6,276 nucleotides of DNA, taken from contig JAILQA010000328.1 in the NCBI GenBank assembly GCA_024699205.1, positions 1 to 6,276 on the forward strand, read 5' to 3'. A program made the translations under genes and the position numbers. This document shows, piece by piece, positions 1-5,725 of this stretch. The notes beneath the pieces are model-generated. The model was not told the origin of the DNA. It did no database searches and saw nothing but the letters and a program-made list of their open reading frames with translations. Positions within the stretch are counted from its first letter, which is position 1; the number at the start of each line of letters is the position of its first letter. The stretch is from Treponema sp. Lineage in GTDB: Bacteria > Spirochaetota > Spirochaetia > Treponematales > Treponemataceae.

Positions 1-45
1 CATCACAATTTTTCATAGTTTTTCATACCATACAATAATTTTAAC

Positions 46-61
46 ATACAAAATTTTGTAT
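46..61. repeat. Perfect 16-bp AT palindrome downstream of the ankyrin gene
   Basis: ATACAAAATTTTGTAT is perfectly self-complementary and lies 37 bp beyond the ankyrin gene's stop codon. It could act as a weak transcript-end hairpin for the leftward operon, but it has only two G:C pairs and no T-tract follows on the minus strand, so a terminator call is not supported. The rest of positions 1-98 holds only AT-rich sequence, including TTTTTCATA twice (9-17 and 19-27). Confidence 0.35.
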
Positions 62-98
62 CGCAAATAATTTTTATTTATTCTATCTGGCAACAGCA

Positions 99-1034
99 TT
101 AACATCCGCGAATTGGCTTTTCTGCCCCATGATTTATAAGAAGTTCAACGATTTCCCTATTATTTTTGTAAGCCGCAATCATTATTGCTGTAACAGAATC
201 TTTTGCACGGGCATTAACATCTGCTCCATGTTCAATCAAAAGTTCAGCAATTTCTTTATCACCAAAAATAGAAACAATCATTAAAGCAGTCAAACTGTCA
301 TTATCTACTGCATTAACAGCTGCGCCATGCTCGACTAGAATCTTTAAAATCTCTCTTCCTCTTTTTGGAGCTGCAACATTTAATTCATACAGCATCTCTT
401 TGACCAATTCATTATCAATCACTTCTTTATTTTCAAACTGTTCTCCCTTTTTCTGGATACCTTCCTCTATTGCATACAATAAAGCAGTTCTTCCATCTTT
501 ATCAGCGATATTCAAGTTCGCACCATGATTTACAAGAAGTTCTACAACATCTTTTTTGACCATTCCTACTGCATAAATCAGAGCAGTTTTCCCCCTCTCA
601 TCAACAGCATTAATATCTACCCCTTTATTTATCAGTAATTCAACAATCTTTTTATAGCCGTGCCTGGCAGCTTCCATCAAAATAGTCATTCCACCTTCTC
701 CAAGGATATTATAATCAGCTCCATGTTCTATAAGCACTTCTGCAACATCCTCTGAATTAGAATCAAAAGCATACTGCAAAATAGATAAACCATTTGGAAG
801 TTTTGCATTTACGTTTGAACCATGCTTTATAAGATACTCAGCCATCTTTTTGTCACCCAAAGAAACTGTAAACCTCATAAGAGAGTATTCATGGTCACCA
901 AGTACATCTATTTCTGGCAGCTGCGCAATAAGCATATCTCTTTCTTCGTCATCACTTGAAAAAACACGCACTATAAAATCTTGCCACTCAGTCATCTTTT
1001 TATCCTCTTTCTCTGATTTACATTCTTTTTCCAT
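99..1034 (-). CDS. Ankyrin-repeat protein, 311 aa
   Basis: This is a soluble protein with no signal peptide or membrane segment, built almost entirely of ankyrin repeats, so its likely role is protein-protein binding in the cytoplasm; the partner is unknown. After an acidic, charged N-terminus (about residues 1-45), seven repeats of about 33 residues can be counted, at roughly 47-78, 79-111, 112-144, 145-177, 178-243, 244-276 and 277-307. They show the typical G-T-A-L, E-L-L-I and H-G-A-D-V-N-A positions. The fifth repeat is split by a charged insert of about 33 residues (around 193-225). The start at 1034 is preferred over an in-frame ATG at 1046 because GGAGG lies at 1040-1044, five bases upstream. 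Only 12 bp separate it from the hydrolase stop codon, so the two are probably co-transcribed. The C-terminus ends abruptly inside the last repeat (INHGAEKPIRGC), and a repeat-like phrase continues in another frame. Confidence 0.9.
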   Translation of the reverse strand: MEKECKSEKEDKKMTEWQDFIVRVFSSDDEERDMLIAQLPEIDVLGDHEYSLMRFTVSLGDKKMAEYLIKHGSNVNAKLPNGLSILQYAFDSNSEDVAEVLIEHGADYNILGEGGMTILMEAARHGYKKIVELLINKGVDINAVDERGKTALIYAVGMVKKDVVELLVNHGANLNIADKDGRTALLYAIEEGIQKKGEQFENKEVIDNELVKEMLYELNVAAPKRGREILKILVEHGAAVNAVDNDSLTALMIVSIFGDKEIAELLIEHGADVNARAKDSVTAIMIAAYKNNREIVELLINHGAEKPIRGC

Positions 1035-1039
1035 AAACA

Positions 1040-1044
1040 CCTCC
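1040..1044 (-). promoter_or_regulatory. Shine-Dalgarno site of the ankyrin gene
   Basis: On the minus strand the sequence reads GGAGGTGTTTATG, placing the site five bases before the ATG at 1034. It excludes the ATG at 1046, which has no such site and would sit upstream of it. Confidence 0.75.
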
Positions 1045-1046
1045 AT

Positions 1047-2873
1047 CTACTGTTTATTTATTGCACAAAGCAAATCATAAAGATTTCTATTCAAATCCCA
1101 GTCAGAAGGATTTTGTGACCAGTCACTAAGATGTAAGCCAAAGTTTTGTTCATGATAAACATGATAGTTATAACCACAGGTATACTGTCTAAATACATCA
1201 GCGCAATCAGAAAGATATCTGTCAACTCCGCAGTTATATTCAAAACAAAGATGAAAGCAGCCAAACTCACCAATAAAGAGCGGTTTATTCTGCTGAGCCG
1301 GATAAGTATTCCAGGAATTAATTATGCTTTTTATAGATTCCTTATTAAAAGTTTCTGCTCTTTCCACATATTCAATATCAAAGCCGTAAGAACCTGTTGA
1401 ATAAGTCATATTTTCAAATCTAATGCTAACAACCATTCTATAACTGAGTTCATCTTCAAGAGGAACCAGAGTATTTGTTGGAGCAGTCACCCAGGTATGT
1501 GCTTGAGTTCCGGAAACTTTTATAAATCCGTTAGAACCTTCTTTAGCATAAGTCATAGTTCCCTGATGATTATTTTCGCCGCCAAAGTTCCATACAGCAA
1601 CCTGTTCCGGTGTATCAAAATTGTAATAATAGATTTCTTCCTCTCTTCCATTTGGATAAACCCTATATAATCGAACATTATCAATACAGATGCTGCCTTC
1701 CTTTCCTGTTATTCCAGATTTAACCACTACACGACCGGCGTTTCCTAAAGCTGAATCCCAAATGAAAAAACTATAAGAATAGTCTGTCCAGGAAGATTTA
1801 ATATAATCAGGCCATTCTGTAAAAGCTGTTACGTATTCACCTCCCCATTTTGGTTCACCAACTGTTTCAACGCGCGGATATGATTCTCTTGTATTTTTAA
1901 AGTTGTCCCAATCAGCCCCTTGATGAGTAAAATTGAATATGTCATAAAAATGTCCCTGGAAAATAAGATTATCGTCTGTAACTTGTGGAAAACAGTAAAC
2001 TGGATCTGGCTCGCAATAATATCCATTATCACCGCGAATACCAGTAATTCGTTCTGCAAAGATTATATGATTTGCATCTACCAGACGGATTTCATCAATA
2101 CATTTTTGAGCAAGACGAGACCAAGCCTTAACAGAAGTTCTTGCGTTAGTATCAAAAGGCACCTGTGGTTCATTCACAAGGTCATAACCAAGAATTACAG
2201 GACAATCCTTATAATATGAAGCGATTTTTCCCCAAAGCTTTGCCAGTCTCTGCTGATTTTCTACATTCTTGAATAAAGCAAGTCCTTCTCCGCCAGACTG
2301 ATAGCCGCCCTGAGGAGTTTGCATATCAAGAATCAGATGCATACCGTATTTTTGTGCCCATTCAATATTGGAATCAATCCAATCAAAGACTTCTGAATTG
2401 TAAACATAAGGATTTTCGTTAGTTTCAAACATTTTGTAGGTGAGATAGAAGCGCACTGTGTTAAAGCCCATTTCTGAAAGCTCTTTGTAACTCGCTTGGG
2501 AATGATGATTATAAGGGATTTCTGAACGCTCACCAAAAGCATCGTTTCCTAATCCCATACTTCTGATGTAATAAATTGAATTATCCGGATTATAAAGATT
2601 TGTACCGTTCACTCTGATAAACAAAACTTCATCGGTAGATTCATTTTTCCCGTTTTCTTCTTCACTTCCAGAATCAGTAGGATTGCTATCATCAGGATTG
2701 CAATTATCAGGATTACTATCATCAGTTTTTGCAGGATCAGAAAGAGTATAATAATAATTATAAGTACAGCCTCCCAGACAAAGCGTAACAATAATAAGCC
2801 CCACAAAGAAAAGCCCGATTCCAGCCAAAAGCAAAGCATTTTTTCTTGCAACATTTTTTAATTCATTTTTCAT
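1047..2873 (-). CDS. Lipoprotein glycoside hydrolase, GH5 (cellulase-like), with an inserted beta domain, 608 aa
   Basis: This is probably a surface or periplasm-facing endo-acting polysaccharide hydrolase; the substrate (cellulose, mannan or xyloglucan type) cannot be told from sequence alone. Residues 13-33 are hydrophobic and end in the lipobox LGGC, with Cys36 as the likely lipidated residue. An Asp/Asn/Ser/Pro-rich linker runs to about residue 80. GH5 landmarks follow: NTVRFYL, LILDMQ (Asp183, Gln185), the acid/base motif VNEP (Glu235), GHFYD (His308, Tyr310) and the nucleophile motif FIGEFG (Glu536). The glutamates lie 301 residues apart, far more than the usual 100-150. The extra segment, about residues 355-505, is beta-rich, contains GSICIDNVRLYRV and resembles a jelly-roll carbohydrate-binding module. 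The start at 2873 is chosen for GAGGAG eight bases upstream; a longer reading to 2957 would overlap the preceding gene and displace the signal peptide. Family-level call firm, insert identity inferred. Confidence 0.88.
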   Translation of the reverse strand: MKNELKNVARKNALLLAGIGLFFVGLIIVTLCLGGCTYNYYYTLSDPAKTDDSNPDNCNPDDSNPTDSGSEEENGKNESTDEVLFIRVNGTNLYNPDNSIYYIRSMGLGNDAFGERSEIPYNHHSQASYKELSEMGFNTVRFYLTYKMFETNENPYVYNSEVFDWIDSNIEWAQKYGMHLILDMQTPQGGYQSGGEGLALFKNVENQQRLAKLWGKIASYYKDCPVILGYDLVNEPQVPFDTNARTSVKAWSRLAQKCIDEIRLVDANHIIFAERITGIRGDNGYYCEPDPVYCFPQVTDDNLIFQGHFYDIFNFTHQGADWDNFKNTRESYPRVETVGEPKWGGEYVTAFTEWPDYIKSSWTDYSYSFFIWDSALGNAGRVVVKSGITGKEGSICIDNVRLYRVYPNGREEEIYYYNFDTPEQVAVWNFGGENNHQGTMTYAKEGSNGFIKVSGTQAHTWVTAPTNTLVPLEDELSYRMVVSIRFENMTYSTGSYGFDIEYVERAETFNKESIKSIINSWNTYPAQQNKPLFIGEFGCFHLCFEYNCGVDRYLSDCADVFRQYTCGYNYHVYHEQNFGLHLSDWSQNPSDWDLNRNLYDLLCAINKQ

Positions 2874-2881
2874 AAACACAT

Positions 2882-2887
2882 CTCCTC
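2882..2887 (-). promoter_or_regulatory. Shine-Dalgarno site of the GH5 gene
   Basis: The minus strand reads GAGGAG, then eight bases, then the ATG at 2873. This places the start immediately before the lipoprotein signal peptide and rejects the in-frame upstream ATGs, which would add 28 residues. Confidence 0.7.
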
Positions 2888-2914
2888 TTCTATTCATCAT
2901 ATTTTTTCTAAAAA

Positions 2915-2937
2915 TCCTAATTATCAAAAGCTTAGGA
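2915..2937 (-). terminator. Weak hairpin between the membrane-protein gene and the GH5 gene
   Basis: On the minus strand TCCTAA pairs with TTAGGA across an 11-base loop, and TTTTT follows one base later. The stem has six pairs, only two of them G:C, and overlaps the stop codon of the upstream gene. At most it would attenuate read-through into the hydrolase gene or protect an mRNA end. Confidence 0.22.
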
Positions 2938-3186
2938 ATTTTCCAATTCATCTTCATCTGGCAAATTAAAAATTTTACTTATAACAGTAAAAATCCCGGC
3001 ATAAATAAAAATAGACGGGAGAAATATCATTTCCAATATGCTAAAGATTTTCATATCATCATCATTTCCTTGTATTTTATGCGTAATTACTCCGTAAAAA
3101 GTTTTGACAGTATCATAAACAGCAAGAACAAAACAAACAAAAAGATAAATCAAAATGATTTTACAAATGATATGAAAAACAGCCAT
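2932..3186 (-). CDS. Small two-helix membrane protein, 84 aa, unknown function
   Basis: I do not recognise a family. The protein has two hydrophobic stretches, about residues 4-24 and 52-71, separated by a polar loop of roughly 27 residues (with GNDDD at 40-44), and ends in an acidic tail (PDEDELENS). It is therefore probably an inner-membrane hairpin protein. The start at 3186 is chosen because GGAGG lies at 3193-3197, six bases upstream; extending the frame to 3252 would add 22 residues, consume the intergenic region and lacks a ribosome site. It is the first gene of the leftward set, 58 bp ahead of the lipoprotein hydrolase, so it may be co-transcribed with it. It is divergent from the RT-Cas1 gene, and nothing in the sequence ties it to the CRISPR module. 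Real-gene status rests on the ribosome site, hydrophobicity pattern and tight fit. Confidence 0.65.
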   Translation of the reverse strand: MAVFHIICKIILIYLFVCFVLAVYDTVKTFYGVITHKIQGNDDDMKIFSILEMIFLPSIFIYAGIFTVISKIFNLPDEDELENS

Positions 3187-3192
3187 AAACAA

Positions 3193-3197
3193 CCTCC
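3193..3197 (-). promoter_or_regulatory. Shine-Dalgarno site of the small membrane-protein gene
   Basis: The minus strand reads GGAGGTTGTTTATG. It shares the TGTTTATG start context with the other two leftward genes, which supports the start at 3186. Confidence 0.65.
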
Positions 3198-3245
3198 AAA
3201 AAACTATTTTCTCTACACATCTACTATGAAAGCAAAACAGAAAAA

Positions 3246-3279
3246 TTGACACTTTTTTTTGGGGAAATGCCCATATAAT
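3246..3279 (+). promoter_or_regulatory. Candidate promoter of the RT-cas1-cas2 operon, with over-long spacer
   Basis: A perfect TTGACA (3246-3251) and a perfect TATAAT (3274-3279) lie upstream of the RT-Cas1 start, giving an expected transcript start near 3286 and a leader of about 35 bases. The spacer is 22 bp instead of about 17 and contains a run of eight T followed by four G. Either the -10 box works with a poorer -35, or the promoter is weak in this tract-length state. Confidence 0.45.
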
Positions 3280-3309
3280 AAAAACTACAAAAACAACTCT
3301 ATGAATAAG

Positions 3310-3315
3310 AAGGAG
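3310..3315 (+). promoter_or_regulatory. Shine-Dalgarno site of RT-cas1
   Basis: AAGGAG is followed by five bases and the ATG at 3321. An in-frame GTG at 3315 overlaps the site itself and is therefore not the start. Confidence 0.8.
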
Positions 3316-3320
3316 TGTCT

Positions 3321-5198
3321 ATGATTACAATTGAAAGCGTACTTTCCAAAAAGAACATCAAACAAGCCTTGAACAAGCTAAAATTACAGAATGATGATTT
3401 TGATTCAGGGATTCAGAATTGGATGAATAATCAGCAGAGGATAATTGATTCGATTTTAACTGAAACTTACGAACCTAACATAATCACCGAATATGAAATT
3501 GTAAGCGGAAAAGGAAAAAAGAGAACTGTAACAAGTCTGGATTATTTCGACAAAATAATCACCCGTCTCCTAATGCAGAAACTGAATGATTTTTATAATC
3601 CTCGTTTTCTTGCCCAAAGTTACGCATATCAAAGCAACAAAGGCATTCAGACAGCTGCAGAAAAAGCCCGTGAATATATAGAGGCAGGAAACGAAATAAC
3701 CGTAGAAATTGACATAAAAAGTTTTTTTGATGAAATATCTATTGAATTGCTGCTGGAAAAACTTGAAAAAGAAACAAAAGATAAAAAGGTTCTTAATCTT
3801 CTAAAAAAATACCTTTACTGCTCTGTAATGCGAGATGGAAAAATTACGAAGAAAACAAAGGGCATAGTCCAGGGAGCCGCCATAAGTCCTGTTCTCAGCA
3901 ATATTTATCTTAATGATTTTGATTTATTTTTGGAAGAAAACCAATACAAATGGCTGCGCTTTGCAGACAATATAAATGTTTATGTAAATAATCTTGAAGA
4001 AGCAGAAATCATTTTTGAACAACTTCGGGATAAACTTGAAAAAGATTTTCACCTTTTGATAAATGAGCAAAAAAGCGGAATCTTTAATGTATTCCAAAAA
4101 ACACTACTTGGATGCGAGTTTCATAAAAAAGGCAATTCCGTGATTATGAATAAACACATATATCAAAAACAAAATGTTTATGCAGAATGGCATCCAAGTG
4201 TAGTTAAAAAAGTAAACGAAGAATATCATATTCTTAAAGATGGAGTATTAAATAAAAAGGATTTTTCACTCCTATTTGAAAATGCAGAAGAAAAACATCA
4301 TATTCCGGTAGAAGCCACTGAACAAATTAATATTTACAACGAAATCATTTTATCGGGGAAAGTATTACAAACTTTGTTTACAGAAAAAATCCGTCTTTGT
4401 ATTTTTGATAAATATGGCAATTTGATAGGAACTTTTATCCCAGAAAGTTACTACAGAGATTCTAAAACTATTTTATTCCAGTGCATCGAATACACAGATA
4501 CACTAAAACGCCTTAAGACTGCAAAAAATCTTGAAATCTCCGCCCTTCACAACATAAGGGCGAATCTTCGATATTACAAAAAACAGAATAAAGATTTAGA
4601 AATCTACATAAGTGAATTATCGCTTGAAATAGAAAAGATAAAAGCTTGCAAAACCGTAGATCAGATTCTGCTTATAGAAGGGCGTTGCCGAAAGGATTAT
4701 TACGAAGCCTTTAACACAATACTCCAAAAACCTGACTTCTATTTTGAAAAACGCACCAAGCAACCGCCAAAAGACTGCATAAACGCCCTTATCAGTTTTG
4801 GAAACACCCTTTTGTATAACCGCGTTCAGCAAATAATCTGGAAAACATCTTTAGATTCACGAATTGGAATATTACATGCCGCAAATCGCCGTCATTACAG
4901 TCTTAATCTTGATTTTGCCGATTTATTCAAACCCATTATTGTAGATCGCGTGATATTCTCGTTAATTAACAAAGGCCAGTTGCAAAAAAATATGTTCGTA
5001 AAACATACTGAAGATTCTATTTATCTTTCTGATGAAGGTAAAAAACTATTTATTCAAAGCTTTGAAGAAAAACTCAAAGGCCACATTACAGTAAAACAAA
5101 AGAATCTTACATACCAGCAGTTAATGGAAAACGAGATTTACGCATATCTTAATCACCTTTTAAAAGATGAAGAATACAAGCCTTATAAATATTATTAA
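3321..5198 (+). CDS. cas1: Reverse transcriptase-Cas1 fusion protein, 625 aa
   Basis: This is the integrase of the CRISPR adaptation complex, fused to a group II intron-like reverse transcriptase; known relatives acquire spacers from RNA. The RT domain covers about residues 15-270, with Arg68 in KKRTVTSL, motif A EIDIKSFFDE (Asp131, Asp137), motif B GIVQGAAISPVLSNIYLND (181 onward) and the active-site motif FADN at 214-217. The canonical motif is (Y/F)ADD, so the second aspartate is Asn217. A linker leads to a complete Cas1 domain (about 315-620), beginning near IPVEATEQINIY (from 328). It carries the metal-site residues Glu453 (LLIEGRC), His519 (GILHAANRRH) and Asp531/Asp534 (SLNLDFADLFKP). 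No Cas6 domain precedes the RT. cas2 follows after 18 bp, in an operon. The Cas1 assignment is firm, the RT fold firm, and RT activity doubtful. Confidence 0.95.
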   Translation: MITIESVLSKKNIKQALNKLKLQNDDFDSGIQNWMNNQQRIIDSILTETYEPNIITEYEIVSGKGKKRTVTSLDYFDKIITRLLMQKLNDFYNPRFLAQSYAYQSNKGIQTAAEKAREYIEAGNEITVEIDIKSFFDEISIELLLEKLEKETKDKKVLNLLKKYLYCSVMRDGKITKKTKGIVQGAAISPVLSNIYLNDFDLFLEENQYKWLRFADNINVYVNNLEEAEIIFEQLRDKLEKDFHLLINEQKSGIFNVFQKTLLGCEFHKKGNSVIMNKHIYQKQNVYAEWHPSVVKKVNEEYHILKDGVLNKKDFSLLFENAEEKHHIPVEATEQINIYNEIILSGKVLQTLFTEKIRLCIFDKYGNLIGTFIPESYYRDSKTILFQCIEYTDTLKRLKTAKNLEISALHNIRANLRYYKKQNKDLEIYISELSLEIEKIKACKTVDQILLIEGRCRKDYYEAFNTILQKPDFYFEKRTKQPPKDCINALISFGNTLLYNRVQQIIWKTSLDSRIGILHAANRRHYSLNLDFADLFKPIIVDRVIFSLINKGQLQKNMFVKHTEDSIYLSDEGKKLFIQSFEEKLKGHITVKQKNLTYQQLMENEIYAYLNHLLKDEEYKPYKYY

Positions 5199-5205
5199 AT
5201 GATTC

Positions 5206-5211
5206 AAGGAG
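5206..5211 (+). promoter_or_regulatory. Shine-Dalgarno site of cas2
   Basis: AAGGAG lies five bases before the ATG at 5217. It decides against the ATG at 5199, which directly abuts the RT-cas1 stop codon but has no site and would add six residues ahead of the conserved beta strand. Confidence 0.8.
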
Positions 5212-5216
5212 CTTTT

Positions 5217-5477
5217 ATGTTTGTAATTTTATCCTATGATATAAATCAAAAACGTGTTAGTAAAGTTCTTAAAGTTTGCAGAAAATATCTGGTTCATATT
5301 CATAAATCAGTTTTTGAAGGAAATATTACAGAATCAAAATTGAAATCCCTTAAAAATGAATTAAAAAAGATAATACGTACAGATGAAGATTCTGTTTGCA
5401 TTTACTCAACGCCCTTTGCCCAAGTAGTTTTTAAGGAACAGATAGGAGTAACAGATGATAATTCAAACATAATTTGA
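5217..5477 (+). CDS. cas2: CRISPR-associated protein Cas2, 86 aa
   Basis: Cas2 is the small dimer that bridges two Cas1 dimers in the spacer-integration complex. The N-terminus MFVILSYDIN is the typical first beta strand, with Asp8 at the family's conserved position. The ferredoxin-like fold continues with RVSKVLKVCRKYL (helix), then SVFEGNITESKLKSLKNEL and the strand DSVCIYSTP. The length of 86 residues is normal. The start at 5217 begins the protein exactly at the first strand and has a well-placed ribosome site. It is downstream of RT-cas1 with 18 bp between, so the two are co-transcribed and probably translationally coupled. The array leader promoter begins eight bases after the stop codon. 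The C-terminal tail (VTDDNSNII) is polar and probably disordered. Nothing suggests decay. Confidence 0.95.
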   Translation: MFVILSYDINQKRVSKVLKVCRKYLVHIHKSVFEGNITESKLKSLKNELKKIIRTDEDSVCIYSTPFAQVVFKEQIGVTDDNSNII

Positions 5478-5484
5478 AAAAAAA

Positions 5485-5513
5485 TTGACAAAGCCACCCA
5501 TCTGTCTTATGAT
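5485..5513 (+). promoter_or_regulatory. Promoter of the CRISPR array
   Basis: TTGACA (5485-5490), a 17-bp spacer and TATGAT (5508-5513) form a near-consensus sigma-70-type promoter that begins eight bases after the cas2 stop. Transcription is expected to start near 5520 and run through the leader into the repeats. Confidence 0.8.
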
Positions 5514-5523
5514 TTTAGTATGA

Positions 5524-5557
5524 GAAAAAAGTCGGTCGATGTCTGCCGTCTTTTTTC
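5524..5557 (+). terminator. Terminator-like hairpin at the 5' end of the leader transcript
   Basis: GAAAAAAGTCGG (5524-5535) pairs with CCGTCTTTTTTC (5546-5557) with one T-T mismatch and a 10-base loop. With its A-tract on one side and T-tract on the other it resembles a bidirectional intrinsic terminator. It could end cas2 transcripts, but it also lies a few bases after the expected array transcript start, so it may attenuate that RNA. Confidence 0.5.
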
Positions 5558-5638
5558 CTTACTTTGAAAAATCTGTGTAACTTTATAACATATAAAGAAT
5601 TACGCAATTTTTGATATTTTGAGGTTGACCGACTTTTT
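5526..5638 (+). repeat. Long-range inverted repeat in the leader
   Basis: AAAAAGTCGGTC (5526-5537) is the exact reverse complement of GACCGACTTTTT (5627-5638). The match extends three more pairs in RNA if G-U is allowed (to 5540 and 5624). The arms enclose the central palindrome. The left arm is shared with the local hairpin at 5524-5557, so both cannot form together. Confidence 0.7.
5574..5606 (+). repeat. Central leader palindrome
   Basis: CTTTATA and TATAAAG (5581-5597) flank the centre ACA. After a two-base bulge the stem continues with TGTGTAA (5574-5580) against TTACGCA (5600-5606), with one T-G wobble, giving 14 pairs in all. It may be a protein-binding site in DNA or a stem-loop in the leader RNA. 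Confidence 0.55.
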
Positions 5639-5709
5639 AACCCAATTTTTACAGATTTTTCCAAAAAACTGCTGAAAATTGTCATAAAATGCCGCAAAAC
5701 CTCTAAAAA

Positions 5710-5725
5710 AAGGCAAAAATGCCTT
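5710..5725 (-). terminator. Stem-loop abutting the first repeat, possible antisense terminator
   Basis: AAGGCA, loop AAAA, TGCCTT form a perfect six-pair stem that ends at the last base before repeat 1. Read on the minus strand the stem is followed by five T, the form of an intrinsic terminator that would stop antisense transcripts leaving the array. On the plus strand no T-tract follows, so array transcription should pass. Confidence 0.5.

Larger units (their letters stand above)
5478..5725 (+). other. CRISPR leader, 248 bp, non-coding
   Basis: This AT-rich stretch between cas2 and the first repeat holds no credible gene on either strand. It contains a promoter, a terminator-like hairpin, a central palindrome, an inverted pair about 90 bp apart, and a stem-loop ending at the first repeat. 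It is called the leader because the identical repeats lie at this end of the array and the truncated repeat lies at the other end. Confidence 0.85.

Noticed and set aside
850..1080. 76-codon plus-strand frame opposite the ankyrin gene
   Set aside because: It is antisense to a clear ankyrin protein, has no ribosome site and shows low-complexity Ser-rich translation typical of a shadow frame.
1146..2219. Plus-strand frames of 84 and 99 codons opposite the GH5 gene
   Set aside because: Both lie wholly inside the well-supported hydrolase gene, lack ribosome sites and show no recognisable motifs.
2896..2901. TATGAT on the minus strand as a separate GH5 promoter
   Set aside because: The nearest -35-like box (TTGATA) is 20 bp away and the transcript would begin almost at the ribosome site, leaving no usable leader.
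2874..2957. Upstream extension of the GH5 gene by 28 codons
   Set aside because: It would overlap the membrane-protein gene and push the signal peptide inward; GAGGAG before 2873 fixes the shorter start.
3187..3252. Upstream extension of the small membrane protein by 22 codons
   Set aside because: There is no ribosome site at 3252 and the extension would cover the divergent promoter region; GGAGG before 3186 is well placed.
4617..4832. 71-codon minus-strand frame inside the Cas1 domain
   Set aside because: It is a shadow of the conserved Cas1 region carrying Glu453 and has no independent support.
3321..5198. Interpretation as a mobile group II intron maturase or retron
   Set aside because: The RT continues into a complete Cas1 domain, cas2 and an array follow, and no intron RNA domains or msr/msd-like RNA are visible.
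5515..5697. 60-codon minus-strand frame in the leader
   Set aside because: It covers the leader hairpins and promoter edge, has a basic low-complexity translation and no ribosome site; it is a by-product of the AT-rich palindromic leader.
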